From DATFDN01 sp963756545 (lineage in GTDB: Bacteria; Pseudomonadota; Alphaproteobacteria; Acetobacterales; Acetobacteraceae), in the NCBI GenBank assembly GCA_963756545.1, contig CAVWNY010000001.1:186001-250000 (forward strand): a stretch of 64,000 bases of DNA, read 5' to 3'. Shown in pieces: positions 51,625 to 58,835 of the stretch. A model generated the notes under the pieces. That model was not told the origin of the DNA and made no database searches. It saw nothing but the letters and a program-made list of their open reading frames with translations. The position numbers were made by a program, and so were the translations under genes. Within the stretch, counting starts at the first letter, position 1. Every line of letters begins with the position of its first letter.

Positions 51625-52821
51625 TCAGGGTTGACCGGAGGCGTCGAGGGCCTGCGAGAGGTCGTCGGCCAGATCCTCCACGTCCTCCAGCCCGACGGAC
51701 AGGCGGATCACCCCATCGGTGATGCCGAGTCGCGCCCGTTCTTCGGCGCCGATCCGCATATGCGTGGTGGTGGCCGGATGGGTGACGAGTGACTTGGAAT
51801 CCCCGAGATTGTTCGACAGGGCGATCAGGCGCAGCGCGTTCAACATCCGGAACGCCGCCGGCTTGCCGCCGGCCAGGTCGAACGTGACGACCGTACCGCC
51901 GGCGCGCATGTGCGCGCGCGCGAGAGCGGCCTGCGGATGGTCGGCGCGGCCGGGATAGAGCACACGGGCAATCTCGCGGCGAGCCGCGAGCCGCTCGGCC
52001 AACACGCCGGCGGCGCGGCAGCCTGCGTCGACGCGCAGCCCCAGCGTCTCCAGCCCCTTCAGCAGCACCCAGGCGTTGAACGGCGACAGCGACGCCCCGG
52101 TGTTGCGGAGGAACGGCTGAAGCGTGCCCTCGATCCAATCGCGCCGGCCGAGCACCGCGCCGCCGAGCACCCGGCCCTGCCCGTCGATATGCTTGGTGCA
52201 GGAATACACCACCACATCGGCGCCGAGGGGAATGGTCTGCTGGAGCAACGGCGTGGCGAACACGTTGTCGGCGACGACGATGGCGCCCGCCGCGTGGGCG
52301 AGGTCGGAGACGGCGCGCAGATCCAGCAGCTCCAGCATCGGATTGGACGGCGTTTCCACCAGCACGAGCTGGGTCGGGCGGTCGAGCGCGCGCCGCCATT
52401 GATCGAGGTCGGTCCCGTCCACGAAGGTGCCCGCGATCCCGAAGCGCGGCAGCAGGGTGGAGACGATCCAGTGGCACCCGCCGAACAGGGCACGCGAGGC
52501 GACGACCCGGTCGCCGGCCTTGAGATGGGACAGCAGCGCGGTGTGGACCGCGGCCATGCCGGTCGCGGTCGCCCGGCACGCCTCCGCGCCCTCGATCGCC
52601 GCCATGCGGCGCTCGAACATCGCGACCGTCGGGTTGTCGAAGCGCGAGTACTGATAGTGGTCCACCTCGCCGGTGAAGGTGGCTTCGGCCTGCTCCGCGC
52701 TCTCATAGACGAAGCCCGAGGTCAGGAAGAGCGCCTCGGATGTCTCGTGATAGCCGGTGCGCTCGATCCCGCCGTGAACGAGGCGGGTGGCGGGGCGGAG
52801 CTTGCTGGAATCGGTGCTCAT
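51625..52821 (-). CDS. metZ: O-succinylhomoserine sulfhydrylase (MetZ)
   Basis: A 398-residue Cys/Met-metabolism PLP enzyme of the MetZ type, which makes homocysteine from O-succinylhomoserine and sulfide. Landmarks: LTSGFVYESAEQAEATF near residue 33, YSRFDNPTVAMFERR, and the PLP lysine in YSCTKHIDGQGRVLGG near residue 208, followed by RNTGASLSPFNAWVLLKGLETL. Its leader carries a putative SAM-II riboswitch, which fits control by methionine/SAM level. The start at 52821 follows GAAGGG about 12 nt away. Confidence 0.93.
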   Translation of the reverse strand: MSTDSSKLRPATRLVHGGIERTGYHETSEALFLTSGFVYESAEQAEATFTGEVDHYQYSRFDNPTVAMFERRMAAIEGAEACRATATGMAAVHTALLSHLKAGDRVVASRALFGGCHWIVSTLLPRFGIAGTFVDGTDLDQWRRALDRPTQLVLVETPSNPMLELLDLRAVSDLAHAAGAIVVADNVFATPLLQQTIPLGADVVVYSCTKHIDGQGRVLGGAVLGRRDWIEGTLQPFLRNTGASLSPFNAWVLLKGLETLGLRVDAGCRAAGVLAERLAARREIARVLYPGRADHPQAALARAHMRAGGTVVTFDLAGGKPAAFRMLNALRLIALSNNLGDSKSLVTHPATTTHMRIGAEERARLGITDGVIRLSVGLEDVEDLADDLSQALDASGQP

Positions 52822-52885
52822 GTGCGGCAGGCCCTTCGCGATGCGGCCCGGCCGTGGAGGAGCGAGGACGTGCCTTGCACACCAT

Positions 52886-52947
52886 CGCGGGCCACTTTAG
52901 CGCGCTTGTTTCACCTCGCCGCAAGCCGGCCGGACAAATCGCGAGAG
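52886..52947 (-). promoter_or_regulatory. putative SAM-II riboswitch upstream of metZ
   Basis: Reading the minus strand, stem CTCGC pairs with GCGAG (52941-52945 with 52915-52919) around a loop containing GATTTG and CCGGCTTGC. After the stem comes GTGAAACAAG, then GCTAAAG and GGCC, which can pair back with the loop. This order (H-type pseudoknot, GTGAAA-like stretch, GCTAAA) matches the SAM-II class described upstream of metA and metZ in alphaproteobacteria. It ends about 65 nt before the metZ ATG. Binding of SAM would be expected to lower MetZ production. Confidence 0.7.
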
Positions 52948-52969
52948 GCGGCAGCGCCGCCGGGTAGGA

Positions 52970-52998
52970 CACTAAGGCCGGGCCGATTGCAGCGTCAA
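52970..52998 (-). promoter_or_regulatory. putative sigma-70 promoter for metZ leader
   Basis: On the minus strand, TTGACG (52993-52998) is followed after exactly 17 bp by TTAGTG (52970-52975). Transcription would start near 52963, just before the putative riboswitch, giving a leader of about 140 nt. The -35 box abuts that of the divergent tRNA promoter. Confidence 0.5.
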
Positions 52999-53014
52999 CC
53001 CGGCCAGCTTATAG
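52987..53014 (+). promoter_or_regulatory. putative promoter of tRNA-Gly
   Basis: TTGCAG (52987-52992) and TTATAG (53009-53014) are separated by 16 bp and lie 15 bp before the mature tRNA 5' end, the usual place for a tRNA promoter. It overlaps the divergent metZ promoter back to back. Confidence 0.45.
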
Positions 53015-53029
53015 TTCCGTCCCCGGGGC

Positions 53030-53100
53030 GCGGGTGTAGTTCAATGGCAGAACGGCAGCTTCCCAAGCTGCATACGAGGGTTCGATTCCCTTCACCCGCT
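53030..53100 (+). tRNA. tRNA-Gly (anticodon CCC)
   Basis: A 71-nt cloverleaf with acceptor stem GCGGGTG/CACCCGC, D-arm TAGTTCAATGGCAGAA, anticodon stem GCAGC/GCTGC with loop TTCCCAA (anticodon CCC), and T-arm GAGGGTTCGATTCCCTTC. Discriminator base is T; the CCA end is not encoded. Confidence 0.95.
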
Positions 53101-53105
53101 CCGGC

Positions 53106-53474
53106 TCAGAGCTTGATGATCGCGGCCAAAACGGCAACAGCAACGGCGAGCATGCCCCCTGTGCGGATGGTCAGACGGAGTTCGATGGTCTGGATCGCGG
53201 CCTGAAGCTCCTGCTTGCTGGCCGTCAGATCGAGCTTGGCTGTCAGGCGGTCGATTGCAGCCTGAACCTCCTGACGCAGCGTCGCGATCGAGGTTTGAAG
53301 CTCCTGCTTCGTAGCCGTCAAATCCTGCCTGAGGGCCAAGAGATCGGGTTTTGTCACCAACTCGGCCATGATGAATTCTCGGGCAGCTTCGGCGTGCGCT
53401 TCAGCCTGCTCCACAGGAATGCCGGCGTCCCGCAGGCGCTTGGCATATCCCAGGGTGTCGAGCGCGTGGGCCAT
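53106..53474 (-). CDS. DUF1640-like (CCDC90-type) coiled-coil membrane protein
   Basis: A 122-residue protein with the pattern of DUF1640: FDTL-like start LDTLGYAKRLRDAGIPVEQAEAHAEAAREFI, then MAELVTKPDLLALRQDL, a long coiled coil with repeated KQELQ units, and a C-terminal membrane helix AVAVAVLAAIIKL. Bacterial members are small membrane-anchored coiled coils of unknown function; mitochondrial relatives include MCUR1. ATG 53474 fits the family start; the open frame reaches 53567. It converges on tRNA-Gly with 5 bp between them. Confidence 0.8.
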   Translation of the reverse strand: MAHALDTLGYAKRLRDAGIPVEQAEAHAEAAREFIMAELVTKPDLLALRQDLTATKQELQTSIATLRQEVQAAIDRLTAKLDLTASKQELQAAIQTIELRLTIRTGGMLAVAVAVLAAIIKL

Positions 53475-53572
53475 ACTGCTCTCATATGGTTGTCGTGCTC
53501 TCCTTTTGCCATGCAAAGAGAAACGGCCGGTAAAGGTGCCTTCCGACGAGGCGGCCCGGTGGAGCAAAACGC

Positions 53573-54328
53573 CTACAGCTTCCCGCCGCTCCAGACGACC
53601 CGGCCCAGCACCTTCGCTTCGCCCGCGCGCTCGGTCGGGATGCGCTCGGGCTCATAGACCGCGTTATCGCTGATCAGCAGCAGGCTGCCGTCGAGCTTGC
53701 GCTGCACGCGCTTGACCAGGCGCGCACCCGCGTACTCCAGAACGTAGATGCCGAATTCCCGGAATCGCCGATCGGTGCTGTCGATCAGCAGGATATCGCC
53801 GTCTTGGATGGTGGGGGTCATCGACTCGCCGACCGCGGATTCCAGCATAAGATCCTCCGGCCCGATCCCGAAGGAGCGGCGGACCCAGTCGTGGCCGAAG
53901 GCGATGAAGGCGCTAGCCTGCGCGTCGGGGGGTGCGGGGGTGACGGCCCCGGCCGATGCAGCGGCCGTTTCGACGTGCTTGGGAAGCAGGAGGAACTTGT
54001 CGGGGTCGAACCCGCCCTCGGCCGTCGAGCCGCGCCCGTCGGTCGCACCCTGAAACCGCGGTGGCGGCCCCTCCCCCTTCGCGAGCCAGGCGATGCCCAC
54101 CCCGGCCGCGTTGGCGAGCGCGACCAGCCGCTCGCGGCTCGGTTCGGCCTCGCCCTTCAACCATTTGCGGAAGGCGGAAGGCGAGACGCCCATCGCGCGG
54201 GCAAGCCGGTCGGCGCTGCGCCAGTGGCTGACGATGCGCTGAAGCCGCCCGACGAAGGCCTCGCGATCGGCCCCGCGCGACGCGGACGCGGCGTCCGTGG
54301 AGGCCTCGGTCTCCCTTTCAGGTGACAT
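53573..54328 (-). CDS. phage-type repressor, XRE HTH plus S24 (LexA-like) peptidase
   Basis: A 251-residue CI-like repressor. Residues about 20-85 form a helix-turn-helix (ADRLARAMGVSPSAFRKWLKG), then a linker, then an S24 peptidase domain with the catalytic serine in VGESMTPTIQDGDILLID and lysine in ARLVKRVQ. An Ala-Gly pair in the linker (AASAGAV) is a candidate self-cleavage site. These proteins normally keep prophage genes silent until DNA damage. ATG 54328 is preceded by GGGGAGAAGA; ATG 54340 lies just upstream. It diverges from the Ner-like gene. Confidence 0.82.
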   Translation of the reverse strand: MSPERETEASTDAASASRGADREAFVGRLQRIVSHWRSADRLARAMGVSPSAFRKWLKGEAEPSRERLVALANAAGVGIAWLAKGEGPPPRFQGATDGRGSTAEGGFDPDKFLLLPKHVETAAASAGAVTPAPPDAQASAFIAFGHDWVRRSFGIGPEDLMLESAVGESMTPTIQDGDILLIDSTDRRFREFGIYVLEYAGARLVKRVQRKLDGSLLLISDNAVYEPERIPTERAGEAKVLGRVVWSGGKL

Positions 54329-54443
54329 TCTTCTCCCCATAGCGTGACATCAGTCGGCAGACCGTCCAAACTCCCGACACTTTCCAGCCAAGGGCTCGCG
54401 CCTTCTGGGCGTTGGGGGATAGGGATGCACTTTTCGACGTGGT

Positions 54444-54457
54444 TTCTCTAAAGAGAA
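54444..54457. promoter_or_regulatory. palindrome, candidate operator between repressor and Ner-like genes
   Basis: TTCTCT-AA-AGAGAA is a perfect 6+6 palindrome 14 bp before the Ner-like start and 116 bp from the repressor start, in an A/T-richer patch of an otherwise GC-rich region. Divergent phage regulators usually bind such sites in the shared region. No experimental support. Confidence 0.4.
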
Positions 54458-54470
54458 TTCTGACCCCACA

Positions 54471-54728
54471 ATGCGTGATCCGGCAAGCATGCCCGCCTCG
54501 GACTGGCATCCGGCCGATGTGCTGGCGGCCTTGAAGAAGCGCGGTCGCACGCTCGCGGGGCTGTCGGTGGCGCACGGGTATCATCCGACCGCCGCGGGCA
54601 AGGCGCTGAAGCGCCCCTGGCCGGCGCTCGAGGCCATCATCGCCAAGGAGATCGGGCTGAAGCCGCAGGAGATCTGGCCAAGCCGCTACGACGCCACCGG
54701 CGCCCCGCTGGTGCGGGCGCGCCGCTAG
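54471..54728 (+). CDS. Ner/Nlp-like DNA-binding regulator
   Basis: An 85-residue protein of the Ner/Nlp/SfsB family (HTH_35). The family pattern is almost complete: DWHPADVLAALKKRGRTLAGLSVAHGYH, then ALKRPWPALEAIIAKEIGL and PQEIWPSRY. In phage Mu, Ner represses the early promoter opposite the c repressor gene; here it stands in the same divergent position next to an S24 repressor. Start at 54471; an internal ATG at 54489 begins the conserved part. Confidence 0.85.
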   Translation: MRDPASMPASDWHPADVLAALKKRGRTLAGLSVAHGYHPTAAGKALKRPWPALEAIIAKEIGLKPQEIWPSRYDATGAPLVRARR

Positions 54729-55035
54729 CTCCGGCCGGCACCACGAATGCACGATCGCCTCACGGCCGCTGGGGCGTCGCCCGTGGCCGGGGGTCGTCTC
54801 GTGGAACATGGCGCGCTCCCTGCCTGATCGCCGCGCGGCGCGGTCCGCATGGATTTCGCAGACCGAGCTTCGGCGCCTCGGCAGAAACATCTGCCTTTTC
54901 ATTTGGTTGCATGCGGCGCAGAACGGAACTCCTCCGCTCGGCGCCCCAGCACGCCTACACTCTCCGGCGGCACGGCACGGACCGCCCCGTGCGATAGTGA
55001 GCGGCCTTGGTCATCTTGGTTTGACGGAGACCCCG
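54729..55035 (+). other. intergenic region after the Ner-like gene
   Basis: About 300 bp in which a Mu-like phage would carry its transposase genes. No transposase or other phage gene is seen, and open frames here look like shadows. If a prophage once existed it is reduced to the regulatory pair. Confidence 0.4.
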
Positions 55036-55101
55036 ATGGCCGACGGCACCGCGCGCGAGCCGGCCTCTTGGCTGCTCCCCGAGTACGAGACACCTCGCTG
55101 A
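55036..55101 (+). CDS. candidate 21-residue small protein
   Basis: ATG at 55036 is preceded at ideal distance by GGAGA (55026-55030). The short frame encodes MADGTAREPASWLLPEYETPR and ends at 55101, eight bases before a GC-rich hairpin that could stop transcription. No known family. Only the ribosome site and the hairpin support it. Confidence 0.3.
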   Translation: MADGTAREPASWLLPEYETPR

Positions 55102-55109
55102 GCGGGGTT

Positions 55110-55128
55110 GCCGGGCGGCGCGCCCGGC
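55110..55128 (+). terminator. GC-rich hairpin, possible terminator
   Basis: GCCGGGC and GCCCGGC form a 7-bp stem with a 5-nt loop, just after the small frame and 13 bp before the SDHAF4 start. No T-tract follows, so it may be a structured leader instead. Confidence 0.3.
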
Positions 55129-55141
55129 CTATCTGCCGGGC

Positions 55142-55282
55142 ATGACCGAAACGCTCCCGCCCGCGGAACCGAAGCCCGCCCCCTCGGTCGAGCCTCCTCC
55201 CAAGGAGATCGGGGGTCCGAAGGGGCCCGAGCCCACGCGCTACGGCGACTGGGAGCGCAAGGGCCGCTGCATCGACTTCTGA
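55142..55282 (+). CDS. succinate dehydrogenase assembly factor 4 (DUF1674)
   Basis: A 46-residue protein with a Pro-rich N-terminus and the invariant DUF1674/SDHAF4 end: GGPKGPEPTRYGDWERKGRCIDF, in two parts around the conserved GDWE. SDHAF4 helps insert or protect flavinylated SdhA during assembly of complex II. This C-terminal signature is strongly conserved in alphaproteobacteria and mitochondria. The gene is easily missed because of its size. Confidence 0.88.
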   Translation: MTETLPPAEPKPAPSVEPPPKEIGGPKGPEPTRYGDWERKGRCIDF

Positions 55283-55312
55283 CCTCCCTTTGGCTTGTAC
55301 ACCTGAGAAGGA

Positions 55313-55330
55313 TCCGGCGCGTGCGCCGGA
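55313..55330 (+). terminator. strong hairpin downstream of SDHAF4 gene
   Basis: TCCGGCGC and GCGCCGGA form a near-perfect hairpin 30 bp after the SDHAF4 stop. It lies between this gene and the convergent folD gene and may end either transcript; no T-tract is seen. TGTACA flanks it on both sides (near 55296 and 55350). Confidence 0.4.
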
Positions 55331-55395
55331 CCCGAAGGGACGTCCGCGCGTGTACATCGAAGCCGCCCATCGGAGCCGGGCGAGTCCACCAGGCC

Positions 55396-56238
55396 CTAGC
55401 CTCGCCGCGCCACCGCCGCCTGGAAAGTGTTCTCCAACAGGCAGGCGATCGTCATCGGTCCGACGCCTCCCGGAACGGGGGTGATCGCCCCCGCGACCCG
55501 GCTCGCCTCGGCGAAGGCGACGTCGCCGACCAGCCGGCCGTCGCCCAGCCGGTTGATGCCGACGTCGATCACCGTCGCCCCCGGCGCGATCCAGGCTCCG
55601 CGCACCAGCTCCGCCCGGCCCACGGCGGCGACCAGGATATCGGCCCGCCGGCACTCTCCCGGCAGGTCGCGGCTGCGGCTGTGGGCCGTCGTCACCGTGG
55701 CGTCCGCAGCCAGCAGGAGCGCGGCCATCGGCCGCCCGACGATCGCCGAGCGCCCCAGCACGACCGCCCGCGCGCCGCGCGTTTCCACGCCGGCGGCGGT
55801 CAGCAGGCGCATCACTCCCCACGGCGTGCAGGGCACCAGCCCCGCCCGCCCGTCCGCCAGCCGCCCGATGTTCAGCGGGTGGAACCCGTCGACGTCCTTG
55901 CCGGGATCGATCCCCTCGATCACCGCCGGCACCCGGATATGCGCTGGCAGCGGGAGCTGCACGAGAATGCCGTCCGTCCCCGGATCGGCGTTCAGCCGGT
56001 CGATCGCGCAGAGCAACGCGGCCTCGGTCGTGGCCGCCGGCAGGCGGATGGTTTGCGCCGTGATCCCGGCGGCGGCGGCGGCGCGGTCCTTGCTGCGCAC
56101 ATAGACCGCGCTCGCCGGGTCCTCGCCCACCAGCACAACGGCGAGGCCCGGCCGGAACTCAAGGGCCGCGACCCGGCGAGCGATGTCGGCACGCAGCGCG
56201 GCGGCGACCGCGCGGCCGTCGATGATGCGGGCGGTCAC
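55396..56238 (-). CDS. folD: bifunctional methylenetetrahydrofolate dehydrogenase/cyclohydrolase (FolD)
   Basis: A 280-residue FolD. Landmarks: VLVGEDPASAVYVRSKDRAA near residue 36 (with the YxxxK catalytic Tyr-Lys), GILVQLPLPAHI, DPGKDVDGFHPLNIGRLA, the NADP-binding loop VLGRSAIVGRPMA, and the end AGAITPVPGGVGPMTIACLLENT. It oxidises 5,10-methylene-THF and hydrolyses the product to 10-formyl-THF. It begins 4 bp after the YggT-family gene. Confidence 0.95.
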   Translation of the reverse strand: MTARIIDGRAVAAALRADIARRVAALEFRPGLAVVLVGEDPASAVYVRSKDRAAAAAGITAQTIRLPAATTEAALLCAIDRLNADPGTDGILVQLPLPAHIRVPAVIEGIDPGKDVDGFHPLNIGRLADGRAGLVPCTPWGVMRLLTAAGVETRGARAVVLGRSAIVGRPMAALLLAADATVTTAHSRSRDLPGECRRADILVAAVGRAELVRGAWIAPGATVIDVGINRLGDGRLVGDVAFAEASRVAGAITPVPGGVGPMTIACLLENTFQAAVARRG

Positions 56239-56242
56239 CCCC

Positions 56243-56563
56243 CTAATAGATCACCGGGCGCCACCCGCCCCCCTCCAGCGCGAAGAAGATCTTGGGGAGC
56301 AGCACGCTTTGGATCACCCCGATCAGGATCAGGGCGATCAGGGGGCTGATGTCGATTCCACCCAGGTTGGGCAACAGGTTGCGGATCGGTCGCAAAACCG
56401 GCTCCGTCACGCGATAAAGGAAGTCCGAGATCGTCCAGACGATGCGATTGCGGGAATCGAGCACGCCGAAGGACATCAAGGTACTGACGATTGCCGCCAG
56501 CAGGATCGCCCACCAGAGCAGCGAGAGAAGCGCGCTGACGATCCGGAATACGACCTCGATCAC
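56243..56563 (-). CDS. YggT family membrane protein
   Basis: A 106-residue inner-membrane protein with two hydrophobic regions (LLSLLWWAILLAAIVSTLMSF and ISPLIALILIGVIQSVLL) and the YggT motif YRVTEPVLRPIRNLLPNLGGIDISP. The start is GTG at 56563, after a perfect AGGAGG; the open frame up to 56656 has no such signal. YggT proteins are linked to osmotic/K+ tolerance and cell-division functions, without a known mechanism. It is 4 bp before folD. Confidence 0.88.
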   Translation of the reverse strand: MIEVVFRIVSALLSLLWWAILLAAIVSTLMSFGVLDSRNRIVWTISDFLYRVTEPVLRPIRNLLPNLGGIDISPLIALILIGVIQSVLLPKIFFALEGGGWRPVIY

Positions 56564-56676
56564 GTAAGTCCTCCTCTGGGCGGTGCGCAACCTAGCGGCG
56601 GGTCGGACGGCCCGCAACCGCATGATCGCCTTGACTCGCCCCGCGCGGCTCAGCATGTTCCGCGCCGCCGACGATG

Positions 56677-56752
56677 GGGGCTGTAGCTCAGCTGGGAGAG
56701 CGCCTCGTTCGCAATGAGGAGGTCAGGGGTTCGATCCCCCTCAGCTCCACCA
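56677..56752 (+). tRNA. tRNA-Ala (anticodon CGC)
   Basis: A 76-nt cloverleaf with acceptor GGGGCTG/CAGCTCC, D-arm TAGCTCAGCTGGGAGA, anticodon loop TTCGCAA (CGC), T-arm CAGGGGTTCGATCCCCCT and an encoded CCA end. Confidence 0.96.
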
Positions 56753-56885
56753 TCGTCTTGGGCGGTTGCCGGCCGGTCATCGCTGACATCGCCGGCACCC
56801 AACCCAAGACTTTGAACTGAGTAGCCGAAACTTGGTCATCGGGCTTGGATATGGACGGTGCATCGGGTGAAGGGCCAGAGATACG

Positions 56886-57266
56886 ATGCTTGGGTTTCAG
56901 CCGCCCGATCGCCTCTGGATCGGCCTCGGCGCGCTCGCCGGTCTATCCGCCGTCGCGATGGCCGCCGTCACCTCCCACGGCCTGGACGCCATCGGTCCCG
57001 CGCGGCTGCAAATGGCGCGGGATGCGGTGCAAATGCAGGGCTGGCACGCGCTCGCCCTGGTGGGATGCGGGCTGTGGGTTCGTCGCAGCGGGGAACTGGC
57101 GGATTGGGCCGGCGTCGCCTTCACGCTGGGGCTGCTGGCGTTCTGCGGCGCGGTCTATGCGCTGGCGCTGGGAGGCGTGCACCTCGGCGGCCTCGCGCCC
57201 GCTGGGGGAATGCTGCTGATGCTGGGCTGGCTGTTGCTCGCCCTCTCCGCCCTGCGGCCGGGCTGA
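56886..57266 (+). CDS. DUF423 family membrane protein
   Basis: A 126-residue protein with four membrane helices that matches DUF423: WIGLGALAGLSAVAMAAVTSHGL at the start and GGVHLGGLAPAGGMLLMLGWLLLALSAL at the end, with the central MQGWHALALV helix. Function unknown. A strong hairpin follows 22 bp after its stop. Confidence 0.85.
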   Translation: MLGFQPPDRLWIGLGALAGLSAVAMAAVTSHGLDAIGPARLQMARDAVQMQGWHALALVGCGLWVRRSGELADWAGVAFTLGLLAFCGAVYALALGGVHLGGLAPAGGMLLMLGWLLLALSALRPG

Positions 57267-57287
57267 GCGCTCGCTCCAGGTGCACGA

Positions 57288-57315
57288 AACCCTCTCCGGC
57301 ACGCCGGAGAGGGTT
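57288..57315. terminator. strong bidirectional hairpin between convergent genes
   Basis: AACCCTCTCCGG and CCGGAGAGGGTT form a perfect 12-bp stem with loop CACG. It lies between the DUF423 gene and the convergent 64-residue gene and probably ends both transcripts, although the T-run is only short. Confidence 0.65.
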
Positions 57316-57330
57316 CAAAGGATTCGGCCG

Positions 57331-57525
57331 TTATGTGCGGCCGAGCTGGTTTTCCGGGATCACCCGCTCATGCCCGTCGCGGGTGTGCTTGACCCGATAG
57401 GCGCAATTCCTGTTCTCGAACGGCAGCCGGCGGACGATCGTGTAGGTGCCGCGCGGCACGTTGTGATCCGTCGAGGCGGGCAGGAATTCGACCTGCTCGC
57501 CCACTACATATTTATAGGCGGGCAT
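57331..57525 (-). CDS. conserved small protein, function unknown
   Basis: A 64-residue basic protein with YVVGEQVEFLPASTDHNVPRGTYTIVRRLP and YRVKHTRDGHERVIPENQL. The pattern is typical of a small SH3-like conserved protein of alphaproteobacteria. A good ribosome site (GGGAGAG) precedes the ATG. The cold-shock gene lies just downstream-oriented at 57549, in the same direction. Confidence 0.7.
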   Translation of the reverse strand: MPAYKYVVGEQVEFLPASTDHNVPRGTYTIVRRLPFENRNCAYRVKHTRDGHERVIPENQLGRT

Positions 57526-57548
57526 GGGTCTCTCCCGAACCGCGCCGG

Positions 57549-57755
57549 TCAGGCGCGCTGTAGGTTGACCGCGGCGAGCTTGCCCTGCTGGCCGCGCTCC
57601 ACGTCGAAGCTGACCTTCTGGCCCTCGATCAGATGACCGATGCCAGACCGCTCCACCGCCGAGACATGGACGAAAACGTCCTTCGAACCATCCTCAGGCT
57701 GGATGAAGCCGTAGCCTTTCTGGCTGTTGTACCACTTGACTGTGCCTGTCGTCAT
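57549..57755 (-). CDS. cold-shock domain protein (CspA family)
   Basis: A 68-residue CspA-type RNA chaperone with both RNA-binding motifs: KGYGFIQPE and VFVHVSAVE. ATG 57755 (MTTGTVKWYN) was chosen by homology; the frame is open to 57851, but that stretch is probably leader. An untranslated leader of about 150-200 nt would fit cold-shock regulation. It precedes the 64-residue gene by 23 bp. Confidence 0.93.
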   Translation of the reverse strand: MTTGTVKWYNSQKGYGFIQPEDGSKDVFVHVSAVERSGIGHLIEGQKVSFDVERGQQGKLAAVNLQRA

Positions 57756-57947
57756 AGACGTGCTCCGGGACTTGGCGACCCGCACGGTGCGGGCCGAAAT
57801 ACTTTTCGTGACGGTAGGTGCCGGATGCGAACGAGCCGCAGATAGGCTCAAACAGCCTTTGGTCGAAAAGCGCCAACGAAACGCAATATGGGCCGGAAAC
57901 CCCGCGAGCGGTAGAGGCCGGGGGCGGGTTTTTTGCCCTCGTCGTCA

Positions 57948-58835
57948 TCATGGCGTGAGGAAGGCGCTAATCTCCCGGAGGAACAGCTCCGCGCGGTCGT
58001 GATGGACCCAGTGCCCGGCGCCTTCCGCCGTCAGCACACGGGCTTGGCGGAAATAGTCCAGCCGCCCGTCCTCGGCCGGGTTCTTCGCCCAGCTTTCGCG
58101 GCCGTACACCAGCAGGGTCGGACAGGCGATCCGGCACCACAGCTCCGCGATCTCGTCACGCGTCATGTCGGCGGGCGGCCAGACGCGCACATAGGGGTCG
58201 AATTTCCAGCAATACGTGCCGTCCTCGTTGCGATTGACCGCCTGTTCGGTGAGATGGCGCGCGACCTCCTCGGTCAGGTGCTTGTTCGCCGCGCGCATCC
58301 GCCCCAGCGCCTCGCCGAGCGACTTGTAGCGCCACGGGATTTCGGCCGACTGCGTGCGCGTCTGCTCGATCCAGTCGCGCATCCGTGCATCGATCGGCTT
58401 GCGGTCTTGCGCGCCCGAAGCGCGCGGCCCCGGGCCCATCCCCTCGATCGCCACCAGGCGGCGCACGTTGTCCGGGTAAATGCCGGCGTAGCGCAGTGCG
58501 ACGTTGCCGCCGAGCGAGTGCGCGACGATAGACACCGGCGCCAGGTTCTCCACATGGATGAGCTGCGCCAGGTCATAGACATAGCTCGCCATCGTATAGT
58601 GCCCGGCGGACGACCATTGGCTGTCGCCGTGCCCGCGCAGATCGGGCGCGATGACGTGGAATTCCTCGCGCAGCACCCCCGCCACCCAGTCCCAGCTCCG
58701 GCAATGGTCGCGCCCGCCGTGCAGCAGGATCAGCGGCGGCGCCGTCGGGTTGCCCCAGTCCGCGTAGTGCAACCGCAGGCGTTCGGAGAACCAGGTGCGC
58801 GAGGCGGGGCCGGGCGGCTCGAACGGCATGCCCAT
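57948..58835 (-). CDS. alpha/beta hydrolase
   Basis: A 295-residue alpha/beta hydrolase. LLHGGRDHCRSWDWV holds the HG oxyanion motif near residue 38, DLRGHGDS follows, the nucleophile elbow is VAHSLGGN near residue 108 and the catalytic histidine is in GAGHWVHHDRAE near the end. The ATG at 58835 overlaps the stop of the upstream deacylase gene in the form TGATG, so the two enzymes are made together and may act in sequence on an acylated compound. Confidence 0.85.
   Translation of the reverse strand: MGMPFEPPGPASRTWFSERLRLHYADWGNPTAPPLILLHGGRDHCRSWDWVAGVLREEFHVIAPDLRGHGDSQWSSAGHYTMASYVYDLAQLIHVENLAPVSIVAHSLGGNVALRYAGIYPDNVRRLVAIEGMGPGPRASGAQDRKPIDARMRDWIEQTRTQSAEIPWRYKSLGEALGRMRAANKHLTEEVARHLTEQAVNRNEDGTYCWKFDPYVRVWPPADMTRDEIAELWCRIACPTLLVYGRESWAKNPAEDGRLDYFRQARVLTAEGAGHWVHHDRAELFLREISAFLTP

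Noticed and set aside
51590..52579. 329-codon frame inside metZ
   Set aside because: It is an Arg/Ala-rich shadow of metZ on the same strand in another frame, typical of high-GC DNA.
53573..54728. Complete Mu-like prophage
   Set aside because: Only the repressor and Ner-like genes are seen; no transposase, lysis or structural genes in the flanks.
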